Assembly (NCBI GenBank): GCA_022482925.1
Contig: JAKVOG010000011.1
Coordinates: forward strand, 1 to 64,000
Length of the DNA stretch: 64,000 bases
DNA from: Selenomonas sp.
Lineage (GTDB): Bacteria > Bacillota > Negativicutes > Selenomonadales > Selenomonadaceae
Reading direction: 5' to 3'
A program made the translations under genes and the position numbers. The notes below the pieces were generated by a model, which saw only the letters and a list, made by a program, of their open reading frames with translations, searched no databases and was not told the DNA's origin. Shown piece after piece: positions 1 to 10,884 of the stretch. Positions within the stretch are counted from its first letter, which is position 1; each line of letters begins with the position of its first letter.

Positions 1-1887
<1,887 letters not shown>

Positions 1888-2069
1888 TACTGACCTGTCC
1901 GAGAAGCGAAGCTGATTGGGTAACAGGTCGTATGCGAAAACATCCCAAGAATCGAGTTCGAAGGGCGAAGATGATTGGTTGATGTTGACCGCTAATAGAG
2001 TCTAGAATGTTCGATCATACATAAATTATTTCTTCTGTATAGTTTTGAGGGTACATACCTTCAATAATA

Positions 2070-2186
2070 TCCAGTGATGATAGCTGAGTGGTTCCACCCG
2101 TTCCCATACCGAACACGGTAGTTAAGCACTCATACGCCGAAAGTACTTGTCTGGAAACGGGCTGGGAGGATAGGGCATTGCTGGTT
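2070..2186 (+). rRNA. 5S ribosomal RNA
   Basis: A segment of about 117 bases after 23S contains the conserved 5S core (TTCCCATACCGAACACGG, then AGTTAAGC) and complementary ends (CCAGTGATGATAG with the 3' ATTGCTGG). Ends are estimated to within a few bases. Confidence 0.93.
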
Positions 2187-2191
2187 TAAAT

Positions 2192-2268
2192 GGCGGTCGT
2201 GGTGAAGCGGTTAACACACTGGATTGTGGCTCCAGCATGCGTGGGTTCGATCCCCACCGGTCGCCCCA
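2192..2268 (+). tRNA. tRNA-His (GTG)
   Basis: Cloverleaf with anticodon GTG in the loop TTGTGGC. It carries the extra G(-1) opposite C73 that is diagnostic of tRNA-His, and a complete acceptor helix with two G-U pairs. The CCA end is encoded. It starts six bases after 5S. Confidence 0.97.
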
Positions 2269-2280
2269 TTTTTAAATTCT

Positions 2281-2356
<76 letters not shown>

Positions 2357-2362
2357 TATATT

Positions 2363-2453
2363 GGAGTGGTACTCAAGTGGCTTAAGAGGACGGTTTGCTA
2401 AATCGTTAGGCTGGGTAACCGGTGCGGAGGTTCGAATCCTCTCCACTCCGCCA
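2363..2453 (+). tRNA. tRNA-Ser (GCT)
   Basis: Class II tRNA of 91 bases with a long variable arm, anticodon GCT in the loop TTGCTAA, and encoded CCA. Last tRNA of the cluster. Confidence 0.97.
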
Positions 2454-2464
2454 CTTTGAACTCG

Positions 2465-2492
2465 AAACTCTGACTTCGGTCAGAGTTTTTTT
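2465..2492 (+). terminator. Terminator of the rRNA-tRNA cluster
   Basis: Hairpin AACTCTGAC / GTCAGAGTT with a TTCG tetraloop followed by a run of T. It closes the 23S-5S-tRNA transcription unit. Confidence 0.92.
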
Positions 2493-2587
2493 GTATGGCC
2501 GAATTATATGAAGGAAAAGTCTTTCTACTAACAGACAGGGATTAGGTATGCGTTAAATTATTCCAATATTCGCGTTAAATTTTCAAA

Positions 2588-2616
2588 TTGACATCTGTCC
2601 TATTCTCTGCTATTCT
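2588..2616 (+). promoter_or_regulatory. Promoter of the riboswitch-permease unit
   Basis: TTGACA at 2588-2593, a 17-base spacer, and TATTCT at 2611-2616. Transcription would begin near 2623, just before the purine aptamer, which supports the assignment. Confidence 0.6.
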
Positions 2617-2630
2617 TGTATTCGATTGAT

Positions 2631-2700
2631 TCTTGTATAAGCCCACTGATACGGTGTGGGCGTTTCTACAGACAGCCGTAAATTGTCACAGTCTACAAGA
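2631..2700 (+). promoter_or_regulatory. Purine riboswitch, guanine type
   Basis: Three-way junction aptamer. P1 is TCTTGTA (2631-2637) with TACAAGA (2694-2700). P2 is GCCCAC with GTGGGC, and P3 is GACA with TGTC. The junction signature GTTTCTAC and the CCGTAAA loop are present. The J3/1 segment reads GTCTAC, with C at the position that selects guanine/hypoxanthine (U would mean adenine). It lies about 75 bases upstream of a guanine/hypoxanthine-type permease. The expression platform is 2701-2775; the 3' arm of P1 could pair instead with a CTTTCTTGT segment downstream, but no clear terminator is visible. Confidence 0.9.
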
Positions 2701-2775
2701 AGTTGAGGGCGAAAAGCTTCATCTTTCTTGTGCTGGGCCGAGTGCGGAGTACGAAAGAGGAGGCTTTTATTTTTT

Positions 2776-4111
2776 ATGCAAGCACAAACGGGTCAGCCGA
2801 CCTTCCTGGAGCGGTTCTTTAAGCTTCGGGAAAAGAATACGACGGTAAAGACGGAAGTTATCGCCGGTATTACTACTTTTATTGCGTTGGCTTATATCAT
2901 GTTCGTTAATCCGAACATCCTGTCAGAAGCAGGCGTTCCGAAAGAAGCTGCTATTGCTTCAACAATCTGGATTGCAGCACTTTCCACGATGGTAATGGGT
3001 GTTTTTGCTAATTATCCGGTGGCGTTGGCACCGGGCATGGGACTTAATGCATTCTTTGCTTATTATGTTTGTGGTGTCCTGCACCTGCATTGGACGGTCG
3101 CGTTAGGTGCAGTATTCTTCTCTGGTGTCCTGTTCCTGGTTCTGACGATTAGCCATGTACGTCAGGCCATTATCAATGCTGTCCCGCAGAATCTGCGAGT
3201 GGCTATTGGTGTAGGTATTGGCTTATTTATCGCTTTTATTGGTCTCAAGGGTACAGGCCTCATCGTGAGTGACCCGGCAACATTCATCACTTTGGGACAT
3301 GTAACACAGCCCACTACGGCGCTTTCGCTGTTTGGACTTTTGTTTACGGGAGCCCTGATGGCTCGTAACGTTCAGGGAGCTATCCTGATGGGGATCGTGG
3401 TGACGACGCTGTTGTCCATGGTACTTGGTTATTCTCCGGTTCCTCATGCTCTTACGGATGTGGTCAGCACATCGCTGCCTCACATGGGAGAGACCTTCGG
3501 CAAGCTCGATATTGTCGGAGCCTGGAACTATGGTATCTTCTCCATCATCTTCACGTTTACTGTTGTAGAATTGTTCGATAACATGGGAACCCTGATTGGT
3601 CTGACATCAAAGGCCAAGATGGTTAAGCCGAATGGAGAAATTGAAAATCTGGACCGTGCATTGACGACAGATGCAGTTGGTACGATCTGCAGTGCGATCT
3701 TTGGTACGTCGACGGTAACTTCTTACATTGAGAGTGCTGCTGGTATTGCAGCAGGTGGTAAGACTGGTCTGACGGCTGTTACTGTTGCTATCCTGTTCCT
3801 GATTTCGTTGATGTTTGCACCGCTGATTGGACTGGTTCCGGGATTTGCAACGGCACCACCATTGATCCTGGTTGGTGCGCTGATGATGACAGATATCGGC
3901 AAGATCAACTTTGCAGATTTCACCGATGCTCTGCCAGCATTCCTGACCATCATCATGATGCCGCTGACGTCAAGTATTGCGAATGGTTTTGCCTTTGGTT
4001 TCATCAGCTTCTCATTCATCAAGACGCTGGGAGGTAAGGCGAAAGAAGTCAGCCTCGATCATGTGGCTGGTCAGCATCGCATTCCTCATCAATCTGTTCA
4101 TGCGTTCCTAA
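2776..4111 (+). CDS. Guanine/hypoxanthine permease, NCS2/AzgA-type (3' frameshift)
   Basis: Multi-spanning nucleobase permease of the inner membrane, AzgA/PbuG branch of the NCS2 family, for uptake of guanine or hypoxanthine. Many hydrophobic segments are visible, with conserved NPNIL near residue 45 and APGMGLNAFFA near residue 80. The start is ATG 2776, nine bases or so after AGAGGAGG. The sequence as read runs past the natural end. Near 4050-4065 one base is gained or lost, and the neighbouring frame encodes the expected hydrophobic last helix (WLVSIAFLINLFMRS) and stops at 4111. The upstream guanine riboswitch agrees with the substrate. Confidence 0.88.
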
Positions 4112-4128
4112 ATGAGACTAAAGCAGTG

Positions 4129-4156
4129 AGAGGCACAAGTTTGTGCCTCTTTTTTG
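4129..4156 (+). terminator. Terminator after the purine permease
   Basis: Hairpin AGAGGCACAA / TTGTGCCTCT followed by a T run. It supports the permease ending at 4111. Confidence 0.9.
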
Positions 4157-4185
4157 TTGACATCCTATCGGGCGTATGTTAGTAT
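4157..4185 (+). promoter_or_regulatory. Promoter of rplU-prp-rpmA
   Basis: TTGACA (4157-4162), 17 bases, TAGTAT (4180-4185). It abuts the preceding terminator and begins a leader of about 130 bases. Confidence 0.6.
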
Positions 4186-4192
4186 TGATAAA

Positions 4193-4320
4193 TGTAGACG
4201 CGTGAAGTGCGTCTCGATTTGGGCGTGAATGCGCCCATCCCCAACCGCACAGCGGGGTTCCAAAAATCAGCTGTGAATTCAGCTGTACCGCAGCTGGCGA
4301 GTAAATCTGCAGGGAGGTGT
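4193..4320 (+). promoter_or_regulatory. Candidate L21 leader
   Basis: The untranslated leader before rplU contains several short hairpins: GACGCGTGAAGTGCGTC, GGGCGTGAATGCGCCC and AGCTGTGAATTCAGCT. Structured autoregulatory leaders are known for Firmicutes rplU operons. Identification rests on position and hairpin content only. Confidence 0.5.
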
Positions 4321-4326
4321 TTTTAA

Positions 4327-4638
4327 ATGTACGCAATTATCAAAACTGGTGGCAAGCAGTATAAGGTCGCTGAAGGCGATGTTATCACGGTTGAGAAACT
4401 GGCTGCTAACGAAGGTGAAGCTGTTGTATTTGACGAGGTCCTGACGGTTGTCAACGACGCTGATGTCAAGATCGGCAAGCCGGTTGTTGCAGGTGCCAAG
4501 GTAACGGGTAAAGTCGAGGCTCAGGGCAAAGATAAGAAGATCCTTGTTTTCAAATACAAGGCTAAGTCGAACTATCGTAAACGTCAGGGTCATCGTCAGC
4601 CGTTCACGAAGGTTGTTATTGAGAAGATTGAAGCTTAA
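4327..4638 (+). CDS. rplU: 50S ribosomal protein L21
   Basis: Ribosomal large-subunit protein of 103 residues, the usual bacterial length. It opens with the characteristic [18 protein letters not shown] and has the conserved [17 protein letters not shown] segment near the C-terminus that contacts 23S rRNA. An AGGGAGGTG ribosome site lies just before ATG 4327. It is the first gene of the conserved rplU-prp-rpmA operon and may be controlled by the structured leader. Confidence 0.97.
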   Translation: MYAIIKTGGKQYKVAEGDVITVEKLAANEGEAVVFDEVLTVVNDADVKIGKPVVAGAKVTGKVEAQGKDKKILVFKYKAKSNYRKRQGHRQPFTKVVIEKIEA

Positions 4639-4641
4639 TCG

Positions 4642-4962
4642 ATGATTAAGGTTGACATCTTTTCCCAGGTAGACGGGAAAATATCCGGGTTTTCGGTCTC
4701 CGGCCATAGCGGTACGGCAGAGCGGGGCATGGATATCGTCTGCGCAGGCGTTTCAGCGCTCACGCAGACCGCTCTTTTAGGATTAGGTGAGCATCTGCAT
4801 CGCACAATGGATTATTCCGTAGCGAGTGGAAAGCTTACGATGAAGCTGAAGGGCGCGCCCGATGACCTCACCGAGTCGATACTCGAAACGATGCTTCTAG
4901 GACTGATCGAGATTCAAAAGATCAGCCCGGAAGCTGTACGAATTTCAAAGCAACGGAGGTGA
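4642..4962 (+). CDS. prp: Ribosomal-processing cysteine protease Prp
   Basis: Small cysteine protease of 106 residues that removes the N-terminal extension of ribosomal protein L27 in Firmicutes and relatives. The catalytic His lies in GHSGTAERG (about residue 22) and the catalytic Cys in DIVCAGVSA (about residue 34). It is placed between rplU and rpmA as usual. Its stop overlaps the rpmA ribosome site. The neighbouring L27 carries the matching cleavage sequence. Confidence 0.95.
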   Translation: MIKVDIFSQVDGKISGFSVSGHSGTAERGMDIVCAGVSALTQTALLGLGEHLHRTMDYSVASGKLTMKLKGAPDDLTESILETMLLGLIEIQKISPEAVRISKQRR

Positions 4963-4967
4963 ATGTA

Positions 4968-5258
4968 ATGTTTACTTTTGATTTACAGCTGTTCGCTCAT
5001 AAAAAGGGTGTCAGCTCCACGCGTAATGGCCGCGATAGTGAGGCTAAGCGTCTTGGCGTCAAGGAGCAGGCTGGCACGGTCGTAACGGCTGGCAGCATCC
5101 TCGTTCGTCAGCGTGGCACACACTTCCATCCGGGTCACAACGTTGGCATCGGCAAGGATGATACCTTGTTTGCGAAGGTAGCTGGTAAGGTCGCTTTCGA
5201 GCGCAAAGGCCGCTACAATCGTCAGATCAGCGTATACACGGCTGAGGAAGCTATGTAA
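4968..5258 (+). CDS. rpmA: 50S ribosomal protein L27 with cleavable N-terminus
   Basis: L27 lies at the peptidyl-transferase centre. The start is ATG 4968, nine bases after GGAGG; the frame is also open upstream, but this start gives the expected N-terminus. The protein begins [17 protein letters not shown], an extension ending in the LQLF/AHKKG site that Prp cuts so that mature L27 starts at Ala. About 96 residues. Confidence 0.96.
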   Translation: MFTFDLQLFAHKKGVSSTRNGRDSEAKRLGVKEQAGTVVTAGSILVRQRGTHFHPGHNVGIGKDDTLFAKVAGKVAFERKGRYNRQISVYTAEEAM

Positions 5259-5272
5259 TCGAAAAATGTGGT

Positions 5273-5304
5273 ACCTGCGCTTTCCTCACGGAGGCGCAGG
5301 TATT
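5273..5304 (+). terminator. Hairpin after rpmA
   Basis: ACCTGCGC pairs with GCGCAGGT around TTTCCTCACGGAG, followed by ATTATTATA. Likely terminator of the L21 operon, with a weak T tract. Confidence 0.65.
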
Positions 5305-5340
5305 ATTATATTGAAACGGCGTTAGGTTGCGTTGTGGTGC

Positions 5341-5388
5341 ATAAAGGCAAGAGCCGGTATTGAACGCAATGCCGGCTCTTGCCTTTAT
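5341..5388. repeat. 21-bp hairpin upstream of obgE
   Basis: Left arm 5341-5361 and right arm 5368-5388 are complementary over 21 positions, with a single G-U pair and a 6-base loop. It has no strong T tract, so it may be a second terminator, an attenuator or a processing site for the obgE transcript. Confidence 0.8.
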
Positions 5389-5425
5389 CCATCACAGGGC
5401 AGAGTACGGAGTACAGGAGGTTTTT

Positions 5426-6707
5426 ATGCAATTCATCGACAGGACCAGAGTCATCGTCAAGGCAGGCGATGGTGGTCATGGCAAATCGGCGTTCCGCCGG
5501 GAGAAGTTCGTGCCGAATGGCGGTCCGGCCGGCGGCGATGGTGGTCATGGCGGCGACGTCATTTTCATCGTCGATCAGAATATGAATACGCTGCTCGATT
5601 TCCGCTTTCATCGGAAATTCGCAGGGCAAGAATGGTGAGAACGGCGACATCAAGAATCAGTATGGTGCGAATGCGCCAGCCTGCTATGTCAAGGTACCGG
5701 CCGGAACCATCATCAAAGATGAAGAGACCGGCGAGGTGCTGGCTGATCTGACGGAAATCGGTCAGGAGGCCGTGATCTGCAAGGGTGGCCGTGGCGGCCG
5801 CGGGAATGCGAAATTCGCGAACTCGGCCAATCGTGCCCCGACGTTCGCCGAGTTCGGCGAGCCGGGCGAGGCTCGCAATCTGATCCTGGAGCTCAAGCTT
5901 CTGGCAGATGTCGGTCTGGTCGGTTATCCGAGTGTCGGCAAGTCAAGTCTGGTCGCCAGCTGTTCGGCAGCGCGCCCGGAGATTGCAGATTATCATTTCA
6001 CGACGATCACGCCGGTTCTTGGTGTGGTCAAGACAGACTATGAGAAAAGCTTCGTCATGGCCGATATCCCGGGTCTGATCGAGGGTGCTGCTGATGGCGT
6101 TGGCCTGGGGCATGATTTCCTGCGCCATGTTGAGCGCACGAAACTCATTCTGCATATCGTCGATGCATCCGGCATCGAGGGGCGTGATCCGGTGGAGGAC
6201 TACCACAAGATCAATGCCGAGCTCAAGAAGTACAGCGAGAAGATTGCCAGACGGACGCAGATCCTGGTGGCAAACAAGATCGATTTGCCGGAGGCGCAGG
6301 AGAACCTGCCACGGCTGAAAAAGCTGGCTGAGGAAGAGGGACTGAAGTTCTTCGAGATCTCGGCGGCAACCCGTCAGGGGGTAAAGGAACTCATCAGCTA
6401 TGTGGGTGAGTGGCTCGATAACTACGTCGAGGAGCCGGAGACTGAGGATGAGACCAAGGTCTATGATGAGAATAAGGAAGATCCGGAGAAGATCACCATC
6501 ACCCGTAATATCAGCGGTGAACTTGTGGTCAACGGCAAGGCAATCGAGAAACTGGTTGCCATGACGAACTTCCTGAATGATGAAGCGGTCCGCCGCTTCC
6601 AGTATATCTGGCGCATCAAGGGCATTGACAACAAGCTCAAGGCCAAGGGCGTCAAAGAGGGCGATACCGTCCATATCGGTGAGATGGAGTTTGAATACCG
6701 CGAGTAA
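5426..6707 (+). CDS. obgE: GTPase Obg/CgtA (one frameshift)
   Basis: Ribosome-assembly and stress GTPase, normally essential. The glycine-rich Obg fold covers roughly residues 1-158 ([26 protein letters not shown]). The G domain has [10 protein letters not shown] (P-loop), DIPGL and NKID, and a C-terminal OCT domain follows. The start is ATG 5426 after ACAGGAGG. Near 5625-5632 one base too many (GGGCAAGAATGG) shifts the frame; removing it restores the family sequence [18 protein letters not shown]. Because the gene is essential, a sequencing indel is the likely cause. First gene of a long housekeeping run. Confidence 0.93.
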
Positions 6708-6732
6708 AGAGCGGTTGACAGGAGGAAATATA

Positions 6733-7035
6733 TTGCTTAGAAATTCATTGACCGGCAAGCAGAAGAGCTTTCTGCGCGGGCTGGGACAGAAGCTGGAGCC
6801 GGTTGTCATGGTAGGCAAGGAAGGCGTTACGCCGACGGTTGTCCAGGCAGCACGTGAAGCAGTCAAGAAGCGCGAGCTGATCAAGGTTCGCGTTCTGCAG
6901 AACTGCATGGACGAGCCGGAGGATGCTATCAAGGTGCTGGCTGAGCGCGCGGATGTCAATCTCGTGCAGATCATCGGCCGCAATGGCTTATTCTATAAGC
7001 GGAACTTCGAGAAGACGAAAATCGAACTGCCGTAA
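6733..7035 (+). CDS. yhbY: RNA-binding protein YhbY (CRM domain)
   Basis: Small CRM-domain protein of 100 residues that associates with pre-50S ribosomal particles. The start is TTG 6733, eight bases after AGGAGG. Family features are the opening LTGKQKSFLRGLGQKLEPVV, the VGKEGVT loop, and the IGRNGLFYK motif near the C-terminus (GxxG-like turn). It lies between obgE and proB, an order common in Firmicutes. Confidence 0.93.
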   Translation: MLRNSLTGKQKSFLRGLGQKLEPVVMVGKEGVTPTVVQAAREAVKKRELIKVRVLQNCMDEPEDAIKVLAERADVNLVQIIGRNGLFYKRNFEKTKIELP

Positions 7036-7052
7036 AACGGAGGGCGGAACTA

Positions 7053-8178
7053 GTGAATGCAAGAGAACGATTGAAGGAGGCCAGCCGGATCGTCGTCAAG
7101 GTCGGTACCAGTACGCTGGCGCATGAGACAGGCAAGCTGGATCTCTACCGCATCGACCATCTGATCCGTGAGCTTGCTGATCTCAAGAATCAGGGCAAGG
7201 AAATACTGCTGGTATCGTCGGGCGCGATTGCGGCCGGCCTGGGCAAGCTGGGACTTTCCCAGAAGCCGGATTCCATTCCGGAAAAAGCAGGCCATTGCGG
7301 CGATCGGTCAGGGCGTTCTCATGCATATCTATGAGAAGTTCTTCGCCGAGTATGGGCAGATCATGGGGCAGGTATTGCTGACCAAGGAAATTCCGTGCGG
7401 CATAACCAGTATATCCATTCCCGTGATTCACTGCTGGCGCAGCTGGCTATCGGGGCGATTCCGGTCATCAATGAGAATGATGCCGTGTCCGTCGATGAGA
7501 TCAAGATTGGCGATAATGACAATCTTTCGGCGATGGTCGCGACGCTTGTCGATGCAGATGCGCTGATTATCCTGTCGGATATCGAGGGCCTCTATACGGC
7601 TAATCCTGCTACTCATCCTGAGGCGAAGCTGATCATGAGATTCCGGAGATCACGCCGGAGGTGGAGCGCATTGCCGGCGGTGCCGGCTCAAAGCTCGGAC
7701 CGGCGGTATGATGACCAAGATCCAGGCGGCCCAGATTGCGATGAGTGCCGGCGTGACGATGGTCATTGCTTCCGGTTCGCGTGAGGATGTCATCCGTGAT
7801 GTCCTGAGTGGGCGCGAGGTCGGTACGGTTTTCCCGGCGCGTGAGTCGCATCTGCGGGTCCGCAAGAGCTGGCTGGCTTTTGGCAAACGGCTGGCAGGTG
7901 AGATCATCGTCGATGATGGCTGCGCGACTGCGATGCGGGAGAATGGCTCCAGTGTACTGGCTGCCGGGGTAACGGCACTCGATGGTGAGTTCCGGGCCGG
8001 CAATACGGTTCGGGTTATGACCCGTGATCAGCAGGAAATTGCCCGTGGCATTGTGAATTATGATGCCGATACCCTGCAAAAATTGTTAGGACATAAGACC
8101 GAGGACTTCCACCAGCTGGTAGAAGTCAATGGACCGGCAGAAGTCATTCACCGTGATAATATGGTGCTGATGGCCTGA
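7053..8178 (+). CDS. proB: Glutamate 5-kinase (four frameshifts)
   Basis: First enzyme of proline synthesis, phosphorylating glutamate. It starts at GTG 7053 after GGAGGG. The N-terminal amino-acid kinase domain shows [27 protein letters not shown] and GDNDNLSA; the C-terminal half is a PUA domain. As read, the frame breaks four times: an extra A near 7285 (GAAAAAGCAG), a missing A near 7388, a missing C near 7635 and a missing A near 7705 (CTCGGACCGG). Correcting each restores an unbroken family sequence. Pairs with proA downstream. Confidence 0.92.
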
Positions 8179-8226
8179 TCTGGTATTATCCCTTTAGTTC
8201 CCTTAGTTTCCTGAGGAGGAATATCG

Positions 8227-9483
8227 ATGGATATCAAAGCAGAAATGATGAAAAAGGCAACTGCAGCGCGCGAGGCTTCCCGGAAGCTGGGCGTCCTGCC
8301 AACTGGTGTGAAGAACCAGGCGCTTATGGCTATGGCTGAAGCGCTGGAAAAGCGCGGCTCGCTGATCCTGAATGCCAATGAGCAGGATCTGGAAGAGGCT
8401 CGTCAAAAGGGACTCAAGCGTTCCTATCTGGATCGACTCATGCTCGATGAAACGCGCATCAGTCAGATGGCTGAGGGCCTCCGTCAGACGGCAGCCCTGC
8501 CGGATCCGGTCTGTCAGGGAGATTACTCGACAATCCGGCCGAATGGGCTGGAAATCCGTCGGGTACGGGTGCCAATCGGTGTAATCGGCATCATCTACGA
8601 AGCACGTCCGAATGTGACGGCTGATGCTGCCGGGCTGTGTCTGAAATCCGGCAATGCGGTCATTCTGCGGGGCGGTTCTGAGGCAATCCGGTCCAACACG
8701 GTAATCAGCTCATTGCTGGCTAAGGCAGCTTATGAGAATGGAATCCCGGAAGGGGCTCTGCAGTTCGTGGAATTCACGGAGCGCGAGGCCGTAGATGAGA
8801 TGACCCATCTTTCGGGGCTGCTGGATGTGATCATCCCACGCGGTGGTGCCGGCCTGATCCGTCATATCATAGAGAACAGCTCGGTACCAGTCATCCAGAC
8901 GGGAACCGGGGTATGTCATACCTATGTCGATGAGACGGCAAATCTGGATATGGCAGTGAATATTGCCGTAAATGCCAAGACCAGCCATCCATCGGTCTGC
9001 AATGCAATGGAGACACTGCTGGTGCATGCCTCTGTGGCTGAGGCATTTTTGCCGATGCTCAATGAAGCAATGAAAGCCAAGCAGGTTGAGCTGCGCGGCT
9101 GCGAACGCAGTCGTGCCATCTGTCCGGATATGGCAGAGGCCGTGGAAGAGGACTGGTCGACCGAGTATGGCGATCTGATCCTGTCGGTCAAAGTCGTGGC
9201 AGATCTGGGTGAGGCAATCGACCACATCAATCGCTACAATACGGGGCATTCGGAGACTATTGTCACGGAGAACCTTGAGCATGCGCACCGTTTCCAGCGG
9301 GAAGTGGATGCTGCTGCGGTCTATGTCAATGCATCGACCCGTTTTACCGATGGGTTTGAGTTCGGCTTTGGGGCCGAGATCGGCATCAGTACGCAGAAGC
9401 TTCATGCCCGTGGACCGATGGGACTGGCCGAGCTTACGAGCACGAAGTACCTTATCTATGGGGAAGGCCAGATCCGCAAATGA
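8227..9483 (+). CDS. proA: Gamma-glutamyl phosphate reductase
   Basis: Second enzyme of proline synthesis: NADPH-dependent reduction of glutamyl-5-phosphate to the semialdehyde. 418 residues, the normal length, intact. The catalytic cysteine lies in HPSVCNAMETLLVH (about residue 255), and RVPIGVIGIIYEARPNVT is a signature of the family. ATG 8227 follows TGAGGAGG. Its stop overlaps the start of a small membrane protein (ATGA). Confidence 0.97.
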   Translation: MDIKAEMMKKATAAREASRKLGVLPTGVKNQALMAMAEALEKRGSLILNANEQDLEEARQKGLKRSYLDRLMLDETRISQMAEGLRQTAALPDPVCQGDYSTIRPNGLEIRRVRVPIGVIGIIYEARPNVTADAAGLCLKSGNAVILRGGSEAIRSNTVISSLLAKAAYENGIPEGALQFVEFTEREAVDEMTHLSGLLDVIIPRGGAGLIRHIIENSSVPVIQTGTGVCHTYVDETANLDMAVNIAVNAKTSHPSVCNAMETLLVHASVAEAFLPMLNEAMKAKQVELRGCERSRAICPDMAEAVEEDWSTEYGDLILSVKVVADLGEAIDHINRYNTGHSETIVTENLEHAHRFQREVDAAAVYVNASTRFTDGFEFGFGAEIGISTQKLHARGPMGLAELTSTKYLIYGEGQIRK

Positions 9484-9638
9484 AATGGATCGGCGGCTAT
9501 ATACGGACCATCAGGCAGTACCTGGCAACGCCCAAGGGGGCGCATGACAGTAAGGATTATGGCAGGGCAATCCTGCTGATCCTGTTGTCGATTATCGTAC
9601 TGCTGGCCCTGTTGGCCGTGTGGGAAGGGAGAATCTGA
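9480..9638 (+). CDS. Small single-span membrane protein, unknown
   Basis: A 52-codon frame whose ATG overlaps the proA stop (ATGA) and which ends just before the nadD start. The first 30 residues are polar and basic (MKWIGGYIRTIRQYLATPKG). They are followed by a strongly hydrophobic segment (AILLILLSIIVLLALLAVW) and a short tail. I do not recognise a family. Tight coupling on both sides and the clear membrane helix argue that it is translated. Confidence 0.55.
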   Translation: MKWIGGYIRTIRQYLATPKGAHDSKDYGRAILLILLSIIVLLALLAVWEGRI

Positions 9639-9640
9639 GC

Positions 9641-10264
9641 GTGGCAGAGCGAAATGAACCGGCTTTCCGGGTAGGCATCATGGGCGGGACATTCGATCCT
9701 ATCCATAATGCGCATCTGATGATCGCTGAGGAAGTCCGGGAGGCTTTCGGGCTGGACCGGGTCCTGTTTATCCCCGCCGCTCATCCGCCGCATAAGCAGG
9801 GGCACAAGCTGGCATCAGCCTATCATCGGCTGATGATGGTGCAGCTGGCGGTGAGTTCCAATCCCTGGTTTCATGTATCCAGGCAGGAACTGGAGCGATC
9901 CGGACCATCTTATTCGCTGCTGACGCTGCAGGAATTGCATGCGCAATATGGCGAAGAAACCGAGTTCTATTTCATTACCGGTTCCGATACGATCAATGAG
10001 CTGCATACCTGGTATCATACCGAAGAACTGCTGCAAAGCTGTCATTTCGTAGGGACAACCCGGCCGGGGGCACCGGCCGATACCACGGAGCTCGAGCGGC
10101 TTTTCGGGCAGTTGGCCCGGGAAAAGATCCATGAGCTGGTTGTTCCGCGGCTGGAAATATCTTCAACGGATATCCGGCAGCGGCTGCAGGCGGGCCGTTC
10201 CATCCGGTATCTGGTGCCACAGGCAGTAGAAGACTATATTATCAAAGAAGGGTTATATCGATGA
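9641..10264 (+). CDS. nadD: Nicotinate-nucleotide adenylyltransferase
   Basis: Transfers AMP from ATP to nicotinate mononucleotide in NAD synthesis. The nucleotidyltransferase motif GGTFDPIHNAHLMI (HxGH-type, here HNAH) is near residue 15 and the ISSTDIR motif near residue 178. About 207 residues. GTG 9641 is chosen because AAGGGAG lies nine bases upstream; an in-frame GTG at 9620 would overlap the preceding small gene. The stop overlaps the yqeK start (ATGA). Confidence 0.94.
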   Translation: MAERNEPAFRVGIMGGTFDPIHNAHLMIAEEVREAFGLDRVLFIPAAHPPHKQGHKLASAYHRLMMVQLAVSSNPWFHVSRQELERSGPSYSLLTLQELHAQYGEETEFYFITGSDTINELHTWYHTEELLQSCHFVGTTRPGAPADTTELERLFGQLAREKIHELVVPRLEISSTDIRQRLQAGRSIRYLVPQAVEDYIIKEGLYR

Positions 10265-10854
10265 GCTTTGCTATGGGCTATGAACAAATGAAGGCGATAC
10301 TGGAAAAACGGTTGAAGGCAAGCCGGTTCCAGCATTCATTGGGCGTGTCGGCTACGGCTGAGACCCTGGCTGGGAAATTTGGCGTTGATGTGGAGCAGGC
10401 ACATGTGGCCGGGCTTTTGCATGACTGTGCCCGGGAGTTCCGCAATGAGGCGATGATTGCCGAGGCTGAGCGTCGGGCAATTCCCATCGGTCCGGTTGAA
10501 CGGGCGATGCCGCTGCTGCTGCATGCCTACATTGGTGCCCGGCGGGTCCGGGAAATCTATGGGGTAGATGATCCGGCCGTAGAGCAGGCCATCTGGCGGC
10601 ATACCGTTGGTGGTGCTGCCATGACGGATCTGGATAAGATCATCTGGTTTGCTGATATGATCGAGCCGGGCCGTGAGTATCCGGAAGTAGAACATCTGCG
10701 CCAGCTGGCTAAAACTGTTTCACTGGACGAGATGGTGCTGGCCGGGCTTTCGGCTTCCATCCAGTTTGTGGTGGACAAGGGACATCTGATCCATCCGGAT
10801 ACCGTGCTGGCCCGTAATGAGATCCTGCTGAAAGGAATCAGCAGTGCACATTGA
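10261..10854 (+). CDS. yqeK: HD-domain hydrolase YqeK
   Basis: 197-residue HD-superfamily protein of the YqeK group, which hydrolyses diadenosine tetraphosphate symmetrically. Metal ligands are visible: RFQHSLGV (His), AGLLHDCARE (HD pair), LLLHAYIGA (His) and WFADMIEPGR (Asp). It overlaps the nadD stop by four bases. The pairing nadD-yqeK-LCP-rsfS is a conserved Firmicutes arrangement. Confidence 0.93.
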   Translation: MSFAMGYEQMKAILEKRLKASRFQHSLGVSATAETLAGKFGVDVEQAHVAGLLHDCAREFRNEAMIAEAERRAIPIGPVERAMPLLLHAYIGARRVREIYGVDDPAVEQAIWRHTVGGAAMTDLDKIIWFADMIEPGREYPEVEHLRQLAKTVSLDEMVLAGLSASIQFVVDKGHLIHPDTVLARNEILLKGISSAH

Positions 10855-10884
10855 GGCTGAAGAAAAGATAAAGAAGGTAAGCCC

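Noticed and set aside
5943-6983. 346-codon reverse frame opposite obgE and yhbY
   Set aside because: Antisense to conserved GTPase motifs; no ribosome site or family resemblance.
7053-8178. Programmed frameshifting in proB
   Set aside because: Four shifts in both directions with no slippery heptamer or stimulating structure fit random indels far better.
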